A DNA stretch of 64,000 bases from Roseivivax halodurans JCM 10272 (GCF_000521785.1 NZ_JALZ01000016.1:1-64000); one strand, 5' to 3'; shown: positions 26,436 to 38,112, counted from the first letter of the stretch. Program-made: numbers and translations. The notes: generated by a model not told the origin, from the letters alone.

Positions 26436-26795
26436 ATGCTGAAGCACCGCGGATTTCCGAGCCGTCTTCCCGGCTCCGACTACCAGTTCACCCTGCGCAG
26501 AGCGAACCCCAAGGGGGCGACGCCGATCATCCGGCGCGACCGCTATGCAGATCGCCGGCCGCCCGACAGACGCGCCGATCTCTATTTCATGGCGGCGCTC
26601 TGGCAGCAGTTCGGCACGGAACCCTTCGAACGCGGCAACCTCGATGCGGGGCGCCTGTCGTGGCTGTTCGGCCGCGAGGTTCTCGCCTACGACGATCCCT
26701 TTGATCCGGCCGATTACGAGGCCATGCTTGTCATCGATGAGAAGGCGGCGCGCGCCTCCTTTCCCGATGCCTTTGACCCGGATTTCTGGGCGTGA
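26436..26795 (+). CDS. Hypothetical protein (119 aa)
   Basis: A 119-residue soluble protein with ordinary composition: an Arg-rich first half (RRDRYADRRPPDRRADL) and a helical, acidic second half (LYFMAALWQQFGTEPFERGNL, FDPADYEAMLVIDEKAA). There is no signal peptide or known motif. It lies 45 bases after the lipoprotein hairpin. Its tryptophans, phenylalanines and acidic pairs look like a real protein, but no function can be assigned. Confidence 0.55.
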   Translation: MLKHRGFPSRLPGSDYQFTLRRANPKGATPIIRRDRYADRRPPDRRADLYFMAALWQQFGTEPFERGNLDAGRLSWLFGREVLAYDDPFDPADYEAMLVIDEKAARASFPDAFDPDFWA

Positions 26796-27186
26796 TCCTG
26801 CCGAACGTAATATCGGTTGGGCAGGAAAGGGCCGAGACACGCACAGCGTGCGTGCAGGTCTTGCCGGGTGCCAAGGCGTTTGCAAACGTGAGGCCGTCCC
26901 GTAACGGGGCGACAGCATCGCGGTCGGCCCATGCCGGCCCGTTCGCACACCGTACCCCTACCCCTGCCGGGCGGTCTCGTACGTATCGCGTGCGGACCCC
27001 CGGTTTTTTTTCCGGCAGGGCCTGCCCCGGCGGCAATGGGCGGACATTCGCGCATGGGGTCGCATCACAGCGGCCTTCTGCTCAAGCCCTCGTGATCCGG
27101 GGCTTTTCTCGGAACTGCGAACGACGGAAAAGAGTTGCCACCGCGTACCATAAGGACGTGCAACGGGAACGAAGGGATATTCTTCC
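26796..27186 (+). other. 391-base region with no gene; regulatory
   Basis: No gene is seen. A 7-bp inverted repeat (TCCTGCC/GGCAGGA, 26796-26826) directly follows the preceding stop, and a TTTGCAAA palindrome lies at 26877-26888. An eight-T run occurs near 27003. It probably holds the promoter of the small lipoprotein at 27187. Confidence 0.4.
26877..26888. promoter_or_regulatory. TTTGCAAA palindrome, possible further PccR site
   Basis: CGTTTGCAAACG is a perfect 12-bp palindrome with the TTTGCAAA core seen before pccB. It lies about 300 bases upstream of the lipoprotein at 27187 and 650 upstream of pccA. Unlike the other two sites it has no second TTTGC repeat nearby, so binding is less certain. 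Confidence 0.45.
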
Positions 27187-27399
27187 ATGCTCAAGATCGC
27201 AAAACTTACCGCACTCGTCGGTGTCATGGGCGCAGGCCTCGCTGCGTGTGAGACGTCGGATCTGCCGCGCGCCGCAACCGGTGCTGGTGCAGGCTACCTC
27301 GTCGACCGCGCGACCGGCGGCGACGGCACCGTGGGTGCAGCGGTCGGCGCTGTCGGCGGCACCGTCTGCGACGACGTCACGCCCGGCATCTGCCGCTGA
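27187..27399 (+). CDS. Small glycine-rich lipoprotein (70 aa)
   Basis: A 70-residue lipoprotein: signal MLKIAKLTALVGVMGAGLAAC with a lipobox at Cys21, then a glycine/alanine-rich stretch (AATGAGAGYLVDRATGGDG, VGAAVGAVGGTVCDD) with glycine-zipper spacing that could insert into or lie on a membrane, ending in TPGICR. It is followed by a strong terminator just before pccA. Function unknown. Confidence 0.72.
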   Translation: MLKIAKLTALVGVMGAGLAACETSDLPRAATGAGAGYLVDRATGGDGTVGAAVGAVGGTVCDDVTPGICR

Positions 27400-27447
27400 T
27401 CTGACGACCCCTGGCGCGGCGCCACGCCGCGGAACCAGAAAGTTTTC

Positions 27448-27481
27448 GGCCATCGGAGCTTCGCGCTCCGGTGGCCTTTTT
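27448..27481 (+). terminator. Intrinsic terminator between the lipoprotein and pccA
   Basis: A 12-bp stem, GGCCATCGGAGC at 27448-27459 with GCTCCGGTGGCC at 27465-27476 (one G-T pair), a five-base loop and a run of five T at 27477-27481. Only 59 bases remain before pccA, so the pccA promoter must be inside or upstream of this element, or some transcription reads through. Confidence 0.9.
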
Positions 27482-27540
27482 CATGTCCGCGTCCGCCCGG
27501 AGAGGGCGACGCCAAGACCAATGCACCGAAAGGGACGGAG

Positions 27541-29541
<2,001 letters not shown>

Positions 29542-29589
29542 CGCCATGAGAGACGCCGCCGCCAGCGTCGCCCGCCCGGGGCTCTTCGG

Positions 29590-30036
29590 TCACTCGCTGC
29601 GCGTCCGCCCCTCGCGCACTTCCTGCTGGCGGGCAGGCAGCTTGTCGATGGAGCGCGAGAGCTCCCGCACGTCCCAGGGAAAGGGTTTGCGCAGGATGCG
29701 GCTGCCGTCCTTGTCGATGAGGACCAGCATGAACTCGCGCGGACGGAGCGTCTCACGGATCTCGGAGCGCGCCGAGGGATCGGTGTCGGTCAGGACCACG
29801 ACGTCGCGTGCGAGCAGGGCCTCCGCCCGTTCCGTGATATACTGCATCTGCTGGACATATTGCGGATCGGCCGGGTTGTCGGCGAACACCACCACCGGCC
29901 GCTTGATCCAGCGGAACTCCTCGAGCGTGCGTCCCTCCGCCGGGACGATCAGCTCGTCGGTGGCAGCGCCGTCCGCGGCAAGAACGGGCAGGGCCGAAAG
30001 AACGAGAGCGGCGATCAGGGACAATGTTCGGGTCAT
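29590..30036 (-). CDS. DUF4174-type exported protein
   Basis: A 148-residue protein with a signal peptide (MTRTLSLIAALVLSALPVLA, cleaved before ADGA). The mature part, EEFRWIKRPVVVFADNPADP followed by DRDVVVLTDTDP-like and REFMLVLIDKDGSRIL segments, has the thioredoxin-like strand order of the DUF4174 family, but no CxxC is present. The C-terminus is charged. It is convergent with pccA and divergent from mcm. The function of the family is unknown. Confidence 0.72.
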   Translation of the reverse strand: MTRTLSLIAALVLSALPVLAADGAATDELIVPAEGRTLEEFRWIKRPVVVFADNPADPQYVQQMQYITERAEALLARDVVVLTDTDPSARSEIRETLRPREFMLVLIDKDGSRILRKPFPWDVRELSRSIDKLPARQQEVREGRTRSE

Positions 30037-30285
30037 TGCACCAGATATAGGCGGAGGGCCGCGTCTTGGGTATCGCCCTGCGACGTATGGCCACGAAAAT
30101 TTTAACGTTAACAGCTTTCTCGCCCGCCGGGCTGCCCTGCGGGCGCCTCGGGCAGGGGGCGCGCCGGTGGCCGATGGGACAGCGGCATGCCCGTGCAGCG
30201 CCCCCCGCATGATATCAGAAGGACCCCGGTCCGGCGACGGCGGCAGCGACCGCGACGCCGCGGGTGCAGACAGGAGGACAGGACG

Positions 30286-32418
30286 ATGAGTGCGACCAAG
30301 GACGAGTGGAGAGCGCTGGCGGAGAAGGAACTCAAGGGCCGTCCGGTCGAGGAGCTGACGTGGAAGACGCTGGAAGGCATCGACATCCAGCCGCTCTACA
30401 CCGAGGAGGACGTCCGGGACCTGCCGCATCTCGGCACGGTGCCGGGGTTCGAGCCATTCACCCGCGGCGTGAAGGCGACGATGTATGCGGGTCGCCCGTG
30501 GACGATCCGGCAATATGCCGGCTTCTCGACCGCCGAGGAGAGCAACCGTTTCTACCGCGCCGCGCTCGATGCCGGTCAGCAGGGCGTCTCCGTCGCCTTC
30601 GACCTCGCCACCCACCGCGGCTATGACAGCGACCATCCGCGCGTCGTCGGAGACGTGGGCAAGGCGGGCGTCGCGATCGACAGCGTCGAGGATATGAAGG
30701 TGCTCTTCGACGGCATCCCGCTCGATCAGGTGTCGGTGTCGATGACCATGAACGGCGCGGTGATCCCGGTGCTGGCGAATTTCATCGTCACCGGAGAGGA
30801 GCAGGGCCACGACAAGTCCGTGCTCTCGGGGACCATCCAGAACGACATCCTCAAGGAGTTCATGGTCCGCAACACCTACATCTATCCGCCCGAGCCTTCG
30901 ATGCGGATCATCGCGGACATCATCGAGTACACCTCGGCCGAGATGCCGCGGTTCAACTCCATCTCGATCTCCGGCTACCACATGCAGGAGGCCGGGGCGA
31001 ACCTCGTGCAGGAGCTCGCCTACACGCTCGCGGACGGCAAGGAATACGTCGAGACCGCCGTGGCGCGCGGCATGGACATCGACAAGTTCGCGGGGCGGCT
31101 GTCGTTCTTCTTCGCCATCGGCAAGAACTTCTTCATGGAGGCGGCGAAGCTGCGCGCGGCGCGGATGCTCTGGCACCGGATCATGACCGATCTCGGCGCG
31201 AAGAACCCGCGCTCGAAGATGCTGCGCACCCATTGCCAGACCTCCGGCGTGTCGCTGTCCGAGCAGGACCCCTACAACAACGTCATCCGCACCGCCTACG
31301 AGGCGATGAGCGCGGTGCTTGGCGGCACGCAATCGCTGCACACCAACGCGCTCGACGAGGCGATCGCGCTTCCGACCGATTTCTCGGCCCGGATCGCGCG
31401 GAACACCCAGCTCATCCTGCAGGAAGAAACCGGCGTCACCAACGTCGTCGATCCGCTTGCCGGCTCCTATTACGTCGAGAAGCTGACCCACGACCTTGCA
31501 GAGAAGGCTTGGGAGCTGATCGAGGAAGTGGACGAAATGGGCGGCATGACCAAGGCGGTCGCCTCGGGCATGCCCAAGCTCCGGATCGAGGAGGCCGCGG
31601 CGACGCGTCAGGCGATGATCGACCGCGGCGAGGACGTCATCGTCGGCGTGAACAAGTACCGCCGCGCCAAGGAGGACGATCTCGATATCCGCGACATCGA
31701 CAACTCGGTCGTGCGCGACAGCCAGATCGCCGCGCTGAAGCGCATCCGCGACAGCAGGGACCAGGAAAAATGCGACGCCGCGCTCGCCGAGCTCGAGCGC
31801 GTCGCGGCGGAAGACGGCAACCTGCTCGCCGCCGCGGTCGAAGCCGCACGGGCGCGCGCCAGCGTGGGAGAGATCAGCATGGCGATGGAGAAGGTGTTCG
31901 GCCGTCACCGGGCCGAGGTGAAGACGCTCGCCGGCGTCTACGGCAAGGCCTACGAGGGCGACGAGGGCTTCGCCGCGATCCAGAAGTCGGTGGAGCAGTT
32001 CGCCGAGGACGAGGGCCGCCGGCCGCGCATGCTGGTGGTCAAGATGGGGCAGGACGGCCATGACCGCGGCGCGAAGGTGATCGCGACGGCCTTTGCCGAT
32101 ATCGGCTTCGACGTCGACGTGGGCCCGCTCTTCCAGACGCCCGAGGAGGCGGCGCAGGACGCGGTCGACAACGACGTCCACGTGATCGGCATCTCGTCCC
32201 AGGCGGCAGGTCACAAGACGCTCGCGCCGCAGCTCATCGAGGCGCTGAAGGAACAGGGGGCAGAGGACATCCTCGTCATCTGCGGCGGCGTGATCCCGCA
32301 GCAGGATTACGCGTTCCTGCAGAAGGCCGGGGTGAAGGCCATCTTCGGGCCGGGGACGAACATCCCCGAAGCCGCGCAGGACATCCTCCGCCTCATCCGC
32401 GAAGCACGCTGCGCATAA
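30286..32418 (+). CDS. scpA: Methylmalonyl-CoA mutase
   Basis: A 710-residue adenosylcobalamin enzyme that turns (R)-methylmalonyl-CoA into succinyl-CoA, completing propionyl-CoA assimilation begun by PccAB. The N-terminal barrel holds [21 protein letters not shown], the central part [20 protein letters not shown], and the C-terminal B12 domain the DxHxxG motif with His592 (DGHDRGAKV), then [18 protein letters not shown] precedes the ATG at 30286; upstream in-frame sequence is non-family. No epimerase gene is nearby. No TTTGCAAA site was seen in its upstream region. Confidence 0.96.
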   Translation: MSATKDEWRALAEKELKGRPVEELTWKTLEGIDIQPLYTEEDVRDLPHLGTVPGFEPFTRGVKATMYAGRPWTIRQYAGFSTAEESNRFYRAALDAGQQGVSVAFDLATHRGYDSDHPRVVGDVGKAGVAIDSVEDMKVLFDGIPLDQVSVSMTMNGAVIPVLANFIVTGEEQGHDKSVLSGTIQNDILKEFMVRNTYIYPPEPSMRIIADIIEYTSAEMPRFNSISISGYHMQEAGANLVQELAYTLADGKEYVETAVARGMDIDKFAGRLSFFFAIGKNFFMEAAKLRAARMLWHRIMTDLGAKNPRSKMLRTHCQTSGVSLSEQDPYNNVIRTAYEAMSAVLGGTQSLHTNALDEAIALPTDFSARIARNTQLILQEETGVTNVVDPLAGSYYVEKLTHDLAEKAWELIEEVDEMGGMTKAVASGMPKLRIEEAAATRQAMIDRGEDVIVGVNKYRRAKEDDLDIRDIDNSVVRDSQIAALKRIRDSRDQEKCDAALAELERVAAEDGNLLAAAVEAARARASVGEISMAMEKVFGRHRAEVKTLAGVYGKAYEGDEGFAAIQKSVEQFAEDEGRRPRMLVVKMGQDGHDRGAKVIATAFADIGFDVDVGPLFQTPEEAAQDAVDNDVHVIGISSQAAGHKTLAPQLIEALKEQGAEDILVICGGVIPQQDYAFLQKAGVKAIFGPGTNIPEAAQDILRLIREARCA

Positions 32419-32767
32419 GGACCGGGCGGCCTCCCGCAAGGCGGCCGCTCCGGACGACAAGGCGATTGCGACGGTCATATCCGGATTTAACGAATCGTTG
32501 CCTCATCGGCAGAAGCGATGTCGCCCTATGCGCGATCTTCATTCCCGCAGCGCATACCCAGGCGCGAATGGGCGGAAGCCGAGTGTGAAGGTTTCTACCC
32601 GCGGTGATCCGGGTGATGGGTGATCGAGGGAACGTCTCGACCTCGGAAGGCGGAAAAAATCGTCCAGACAAGCCATGCATATTTTGCATGTCGGATATTC
32701 TCTGTCTTAGTTGCGGCCGACGGGAGCGCGCATTCTGTGGCGCTTCGTCGAAATTGGAGGAGTCTCG
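32419..32767 (+). other. 349-base region between mcm and the TAXI gene
   Basis: No gene is seen. Near the mcm stop there is a short GC inverted repeat (GCGGCC/GGCCGC) that may act in termination, and 78 bases before the TAXI start a symmetrical CATGCA repeat. The TAXI promoter should be here; no -24/-12 sigma-54 element could be recognised. Confidence 0.4.
32674..32690. promoter_or_regulatory. Dyad CATGCA-N5-TGCATG upstream of the TAXI-TRAP operon
   Basis: A perfect 6-bp inverted repeat with an AT-only five-base centre, in an AT-rich stretch 78 bases before the TAXI start. It is a candidate operator; the DctD-like regulator encoded downstream is one possible binder. Confidence 0.45.
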
Positions 32768-33760
32768 ATGAATAACCACGTTTTGACCATTGCCGGCTGC
32801 ACGCTTGCCCTCGGTATCGCCGTTCCGGCCGGAGCGCAGGACGTTGATCGTTCGGATTGGCCGTCCAGCTTCACGGTCGGCACCGCCAGCCAGGGCGGCA
32901 CCTATTTCGCCTACGGCTCGGGCTGGGCCAACCTCGTCGCCGACGAGCTGGGTCTTTCGGGCGGCGCCGAGGTGACCGGCGGACCGATGCAGAACATGGC
33001 GCTCGTCCACACCGGCGATCTCGCCTTCGGCATGACGACGCTCGGGCCCGCACGCGAGAGCATGGAGGGCTCCAACCCGATCGCGCCCGGTCTCGAGATG
33101 ACCAATGCCTGCGCGATCTTCCCGATGTACCAGACGCCGTTCTCGGTCACCGCGCTCAGCTCCTCGGGCATCGAGAGCATCTCGGATATCCCCGACGGCG
33201 CACGGATCGGCTTCGGGCCGGCCGGCTCGACCTCCGACACCTATTTCCCGCAGATGATGGACACGCTCGGCGTCAATTACGAGCGACGCAACGGCGGCTG
33301 GTCCGACCTCGGCGGCCAGTTGCAGGACGGGCTTTTGGACGTGATCGCCTTTGCGGCGGGCATCCCGGTTCCGGCCGTCAGCCAGCTCGAGGTGCAGACC
33401 GACGTCAACATCATCGAATACACCGAGGAAGAGCAGCAGCAGCTCATGGAGGCCTTCCCGGTCGCCGAGTTCGAGATCCCGGCCGATACCTACTCGACCC
33501 TCTCCGAGCCCGCGCGCTCGGTGTCGATGTGGAATTTCGCCATCGCAAGCTGTGACCTGCCCGAAAGCTTCGTCAAGGAAGCCGTCGCGGTCGTCATGTC
33601 CGACAACGAGCGCATGGTGAACATCCACCGTGCGGCCGAGTCGACCGTTCCCGAGAACGTGGACAAGAACACCGTTCTGCCGTGGCATCCCGGTGCCGCC
33701 GCGTGGTTCCGCGAGAACACCGATGTCGAGATTTCCGACGAGATGGTCTTCGGCGGCTGA
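32768..33760 (+). CDS. TAXI family TRAP transporter solute-binding protein
   Basis: A 330-residue periplasmic binding protein with signal peptide MNNHVLTIAGCTLALGIAVP ending AGA before QDVD. FTVGTASQGGTYFAYGSGWA is the TAXI-family N-terminal ligand motif; GARIGFGPAGSTSDTYFPQM and a C-terminal WHPGAAAWFRENTDVEI follow. TAXI proteins feed fused TRAP permeases, and the permease lies 72 bases downstream. Known TAXI ligands are C4/C5 dicarboxylates and amino acids; the ligand here is unknown. GGAGGAG precedes the ATG. Confidence 0.92.
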   Translation: MNNHVLTIAGCTLALGIAVPAGAQDVDRSDWPSSFTVGTASQGGTYFAYGSGWANLVADELGLSGGAEVTGGPMQNMALVHTGDLAFGMTTLGPARESMEGSNPIAPGLEMTNACAIFPMYQTPFSVTALSSSGIESISDIPDGARIGFGPAGSTSDTYFPQMMDTLGVNYERRNGGWSDLGGQLQDGLLDVIAFAAGIPVPAVSQLEVQTDVNIIEYTEEEQQQLMEAFPVAEFEIPADTYSTLSEPARSVSMWNFAIASCDLPESFVKEAVAVVMSDNERMVNIHRAAESTVPENVDKNTVLPWHPGAAAWFRENTDVEISDEMVFGG

Positions 33761-33774
33761 CGCCTGGGAGCATC

Positions 33775-33808
33775 CGGATCCGGGCCCGTGCGAGCGGGCC
33801 CGGATCCG
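33775..33808 (+). repeat. Intercistronic 14-bp hairpin between TAXI binding protein and permease
   Basis: CGGATCCGGGCCCG (33775-33788) pairs perfectly with CGGGCCCGGATCCG (33795-33808) around a six-base loop, 14 bases after the binding-protein stop. It has no T tract. Such structures between a binding protein and its permease usually protect the upstream message and lower permease expression. Confidence 0.85.
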
Positions 33809-33832
33809 TCATAAATCGGCAGGAGGTACGAG

Positions 33833-36079
33833 ATGTCCCAGACCACACTGGATGAAGAACGAAACATCGCCGCAGGCGTCGACGACGAGGTGGTCGAGGG
33901 CAACCGGCGGGTGTTCGAAGGATGGCGCTTCACCACCGTCGCCGTGGCCGCGGGCCTTTACGCGGCGTTCCACATGGCGGCCCTCACCGGATTGTCGATC
34001 TCTTCCATGACCGGGATCGATCTGCCCTTCCTGCCGACCTTTCCGATGGAAACCTGGAACTTCCGCATCGTCCACGTGGCCGGCGCGCTGATCCTCGGCT
34101 TCCTGTTCTACGCCCCCAACGCCTTTCCCGAGAACGAGAGAGGCGAAACCCGGCTGATCGGCATTCTCGCCCTCGCCCTGGGGATCCCGGCCGTCCTGTC
34201 GCTGATCGTGGCGATCTGGTTCGCGCTGATGATCAATTCCGGCGTCCAGTGGACGGGAATGGACCCGACGATCAAGTTCCGCGAGACGTGGCTCTACGGC
34301 GCGCCGCTCTGGCTCGCCACGTTCGGCGGCATCGGACTGAGCTGGTGGCATCGGCGCGTCCGCTCGGGCTTCGCCATCCCCGACCTCGTCCTTTCGGTCT
34401 GCGCGGTGTCGGTCGCGGTCTACCTGATCACCATCTACGGCACGCTGATGCGCAACTCGACCGGCACACCCTTCGCGCCCATCGGCATCTCGATGGCCGC
34501 CGTGGCGGGCAGCGCGCTGATCCTCGAGATGACGCGCCGCGTCGCCGGCCTCGCGCTGGTCGTGATCTCGGCCTTCTTCCTGGTCTACGTCTTCACCGGC
34601 CAGTTCCTTCCCGGGTTCCTGAACTCCCCGCCGATCGAATGGGGGCGCTTCTTCAGCCAGCTCTACACCGACGCCGGCATCCTCGGCCCGACCACCGCGG
34701 TGTCGTCCACCTACATCATCCTCTTCATCATCTTCGCTGCGTTCCTCCAGGCCTCGAAGGTCGGCGACTATTTCGTCAACTTCGCCTTCTCGCTCGCGGG
34801 CAGGGCGCGGGGCGGTCCGGCGAAGGTCGCGATCTTCGCCTCCGGCCTCATGGGCATGATCAACGGCACGTCGGCGGGCAATGTGGTCGCCACCGGGTCC
34901 CTGACGATCCCGCTGATGAAGCAGGTGGGCTACAAGAAGAAGACCGCCGGCGCGATCGAGGCCGCGGCCTCGACGGGCGGACAGATCGTGCCGCCGATCA
35001 TGGGGGCAGGCGCCTTCATCATGGCCGAGATCACCGGCATTCCCTACACCGAGATCGCCATCGCCGCGATCATTCCGGCCGTCCTCTACTTCGTGTCGGT
35101 CTACTTCATGGTCGATTTCGAGGCCGCGAAGCTCGGCATGGAGGGGATGAGCGAGGACGAGATCCCCTCGACGCGCGCGCTGATGAAGAAGATCTTCCTC
35201 TTCATCCCGATCGTCATCCTGATCGTCGCGCTCTTCATGGGCTATTCGGTCATCCGCGCGGGCGTCTACGCCACGCTCGCCGCCGTCGCGGTCAGCTGGC
35301 TGACGGCCCACCGCATGGGCCCGCGGAAGATCGGCAAGGCGTTCGAGATGGGCGGCGTCATGTCGATCCAGATCATCGCGGTCTGCGCCTGCGCCGGCAT
35401 CATCGTCGGGGTCATCAGCCTCACCGGCGTCGGTGCGCGTTTCTCCTCGGTGCTTCTGGATCTCGCCTCGACCTCGCAGCTTCTGGCGCTCTTCTTCGCG
35501 ATGTGCATCTCGATCCTCCTCGGGATGGGGATGCCGACGACCGCCGCCTATGCGGTTGCAGCCTCGGTCGTGGCGCCCGGCCTCGTGCAGCTCGGGATCC
35601 AGCCCCTCACGGCGCATTTCTTCGTCTTCTACTTCGCTGTCCTGTCCGCGATCACGCCTCCCGTGGCGCTGGCGAGTTACGCGGCGGCGGGGATCTCGGG
35701 CTCCAACGCCATGGAGACGTCGGTCGCCTCGTTCAAGATCGGGATCGCGGCCTTCATCGTGCCCTTCATGTTCTTCTACAACGCGGCGATCCTCATGGAC
35801 GGCACGTGGGTCGAGATCATCCGGGCCGGCATCACCTCGATCATCGGCGTCTACCTGCTGTCCGGGGGCGTGCAGGGGTGGTTCATCCTCGGGCGCGCGG
35901 GCTACGTCACGCGGGTCCTTCTCGTGCTGGCCGCTCTGTCGCTGATTGAAGGGGGGGTGCTGAGCGATCTTCTGGGCCTCGTCTTCGTTGCCGCCGCCTA
36001 TGCGATGCATCGGTTCCGCGACGCGGAGATCACCGCAACGGAGCTGCTGCGCGGCCGGGACAAGGCGAGAACGAGCTGA
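33833..36079 (+). CDS. TRAP transporter fused permease (4TM/12TM)
   Basis: A 748-residue permease with about 16-19 membrane segments joining the small (DctQ-like) and large (DctM-like) subunits, as usual for TAXI systems. The DctM part shows ASGLMGMINGTSAGNVVATGSL, AASTGGQIVPPIMGAGAFIM and LLGMGMPTTAAYAVAA. It uses a sodium or proton gradient to import the solute caught by the TAXI protein. AGGAGGTACGAG precedes the ATG at 33833. The two-component genes follow on the same strand after 128 bases. Confidence 0.93.
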   Translation: MSQTTLDEERNIAAGVDDEVVEGNRRVFEGWRFTTVAVAAGLYAAFHMAALTGLSISSMTGIDLPFLPTFPMETWNFRIVHVAGALILGFLFYAPNAFPENERGETRLIGILALALGIPAVLSLIVAIWFALMINSGVQWTGMDPTIKFRETWLYGAPLWLATFGGIGLSWWHRRVRSGFAIPDLVLSVCAVSVAVYLITIYGTLMRNSTGTPFAPIGISMAAVAGSALILEMTRRVAGLALVVISAFFLVYVFTGQFLPGFLNSPPIEWGRFFSQLYTDAGILGPTTAVSSTYIILFIIFAAFLQASKVGDYFVNFAFSLAGRARGGPAKVAIFASGLMGMINGTSAGNVVATGSLTIPLMKQVGYKKKTAGAIEAAASTGGQIVPPIMGAGAFIMAEITGIPYTEIAIAAIIPAVLYFVSVYFMVDFEAAKLGMEGMSEDEIPSTRALMKKIFLFIPIVILIVALFMGYSVIRAGVYATLAAVAVSWLTAHRMGPRKIGKAFEMGGVMSIQIIAVCACAGIIVGVISLTGVGARFSSVLLDLASTSQLLALFFAMCISILLGMGMPTTAAYAVAASVVAPGLVQLGIQPLTAHFFVFYFAVLSAITPPVALASYAAAGISGSNAMETSVASFKIGIAAFIVPFMFFYNAAILMDGTWVEIIRAGITSIIGVYLLSGGVQGWFILGRAGYVTRVLLVLAALSLIEGGVLSDLLGLVFVAAAYAMHRFRDAEITATELLRGRDKARTS

Positions 36080-36207
36080 ACGATGTGCGGCGCGCGCCCG
36101 GACCTCGAGGCGCGCGCCGCCGGCTTTGCCCGGCAGGGCAGTCCCTCCGTTGCGTGGACGAAAATTCCGATCGAGAATGACAGGACAGCGAAGCGCGACG
36201 ACAGACC

Positions 36208-38112
36208 ATGAGTGAGGACACAGCCGCAGCCCAAGCGCACCGCAGCAGCGACGCTCCCTTCGACAGCGCCGCGCGGATGCAGAAGACGATACGTCTGGGC
36301 AAACGGATGGCCGCCTGGCGCATGCTCACCCTTTACGCGGCCGCCGCCGCGGTGCTTGTGCTTCTGGGGCTCACGGTCCTGACCGGCTTCTTTCAGGACC
36401 GGGCGACGGAGCGGGCCCGCACGGCGACGACCGGCATGGCCGAGATGGTCGACAGCTGGTTCTCGCATTACACCCCGCTGCCGCATCTTCTGGCCCGCGA
36501 TCCGCGCGTCGTTGCCGTCATGGCGAACGGGTTGGGGGCCGCGGATCTCGGCTGGCTGAACCGCGAGCTGGAGATCTGGAAGGACCGCACGCAGACCTCC
36601 GACATCTACCTCATGGCGCCCGATGGCACGACCGTCGCGGCATCCAACGCCGAAACGGATGTCAGTTTCGTCGGTCAGAACTTCTCCTATCGGCCCTATT
36701 TCCAGGACGCGATGCAGGGCGAGGCGGGCCACCTCTTCGCCCTAGGCACGACGTCCGGCCTGCGCGGCTATTACGTGTCCGCGCCGGTGCGGGACGGCGC
36801 GACGGTCGTTGGCGTGGCGGTGGTCAAGATCTCGATCGAACCGCTCGAACTCGCCCTGGCCAGCACGCCGCACAGTGCCTTCGTGACCGACGAGACCGGC
36901 GTCATCATAATCTCGAACCTCGAAGAGCTGCGGCTGTCGTCGCTTGGGGCGCTCACGGCAGAAAACATCGACACGATCACGCAGACCCGCCGCTTCGATC
37001 TGGACCGCGTGGAGCCTGCCCCCATCGAAGCCTCGGGCAGCTGGGGGCCCGACAGGCCGCTGGTGCGCGCGCCCGTAAAAGACACCGCAGGGGCGCAGCA
37101 GACCTACCTGCACCTGACCCAGGCGCTCACCCAAAACCCGTGGACCCTGCACCTTCTCTACGACACCGCGACCTCCCGCGGCTCGATCCTGACATGGAGC
37201 CTCGTGACGTTCTCGCTCGGTCTGACCACCTTGGCCCTGAGCGCCCTTGCGCTCGGACGGCGCCGGCGCCTGATCGAGCGGCTGAACGAGCGCGAGCGCG
37301 CCGAGCGCGAACTCGAACGCCGCGTCGCTGTCCGCACCGTCGCCCTCGAGACCGAGGTCAAGGAGCGCCGCGCGGCCGAGACGACCCTTCGGCAGACCCA
37401 GCACGAACTCGTGCAGGCCGGCAAGCTCGCGGCGCTCGGACAGATGTCGGCGGCGCTCAGCCACGAATTCAACCAGCCGCTGACGGCCATCCGCACCTAT
37501 GTCGAGAATGCCGCCGCCTTCCACGAAGCGGGCAAGAAGGAGCGGGCGTCCGACAATCTCGAACGGGTCCTGAGGCTGACGGAACGCATGGCGCAGCTGT
37601 CGAAACACCTCAACCGCTTCGCCCGTCAGTCCGACAACGACATGCACGCGGTCGAGATCGACGCCGTCATCGACGAGGCGCTCGCCCTCCTGTCCGGCCG
37701 GATCGAGCGATCGGACACCGAAATCCTCCGCGAGGGCACGCGGGGCCTCGTCGTCATGGGCGGCGAAACCCGACTTCAGCATGTCGCGATGAACCTGATC
37801 GGAAACGCGATCGATGCCGTTCCCGAAGATCGCTCGCCGCGGATCACCATCCGCTTGGCGTCGCAGGACGATCGGGCGCACCTGATCGTCGAGGACAACG
37901 GCACAGGCATCCCCGAAGAGGTGGCGGACCGGATCTTCGATCCGTTCTTCACCACCAAGGAGGTCGGGCGGGGGCTGGGCCTCGGCCTCTCGATCTGCTT
38001 CAACATCGTGCGCGACTTCGGCGGCACGATGGCCGCGGAAACACGGGCCGAGGGCGGCGCCCGCGTGACGGTCACGCTGCGCTCCGCCGAAGCGGAACGG
38101 AGCGGCGCATGA
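36208..38112 (+). CDS. Sensor histidine kinase, DctB-like
   Basis: A 634-residue membrane kinase. Two membrane helices (about 42-62 and 330-352) enclose a periplasmic double-PAS/Cache-like sensor with YLMAPDGTTVAASN and SYRPYFQDAMQGEAGH, as in DctB. A coiled coil follows, then the phospho-acceptor His419 in ALSHEFNQPLTAIRTY, the ATPase boxes MNLIGNAIDAVPE and VEDNGTGIPEE, and GLGLGLSICFNIV. Its stop overlaps the response-regulator start as ATGA. Kinases of this type sense C4-dicarboxylates; here it adjoins a TAXI-TRAP transporter and probably senses that solute. Confidence 0.88.
   Translation: MSEDTAAAQAHRSSDAPFDSAARMQKTIRLGKRMAAWRMLTLYAAAAAVLVLLGLTVLTGFFQDRATERARTATTGMAEMVDSWFSHYTPLPHLLARDPRVVAVMANGLGAADLGWLNRELEIWKDRTQTSDIYLMAPDGTTVAASNAETDVSFVGQNFSYRPYFQDAMQGEAGHLFALGTTSGLRGYYVSAPVRDGATVVGVAVVKISIEPLELALASTPHSAFVTDETGVIIISNLEELRLSSLGALTAENIDTITQTRRFDLDRVEPAPIEASGSWGPDRPLVRAPVKDTAGAQQTYLHLTQALTQNPWTLHLLYDTATSRGSILTWSLVTFSLGLTTLALSALALGRRRRLIERLNERERAERELERRVAVRTVALETEVKERRAAETTLRQTQHELVQAGKLAALGQMSAALSHEFNQPLTAIRTYVENAAAFHEAGKKERASDNLERVLRLTERMAQLSKHLNRFARQSDNDMHAVEIDAVIDEALALLSGRIERSDTEILREGTRGLVVMGGETRLQHVAMNLIGNAIDAVPEDRSPRITIRLASQDDRAHLIVEDNGTGIPEEVADRIFDPFFTTKEVGRGLGLGLSICFNIVRDFGGTMAAETRAEGGARVTVTLRSAEAERSGA

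Noticed and set aside
25714-26442. An open frame of about 240 codons overlapping the small gene after pccB as ATGA
   Set aside because: It has no family-like features, is Arg/Thr/Gly-rich and runs over the well-supported small lipoprotein in another frame.
32419-32767. A sigma-54 -24/-12 promoter before the TAXI gene
   Set aside because: No GG-N10-GC element of the right form could be found; only the CATGCA dyad stands out.
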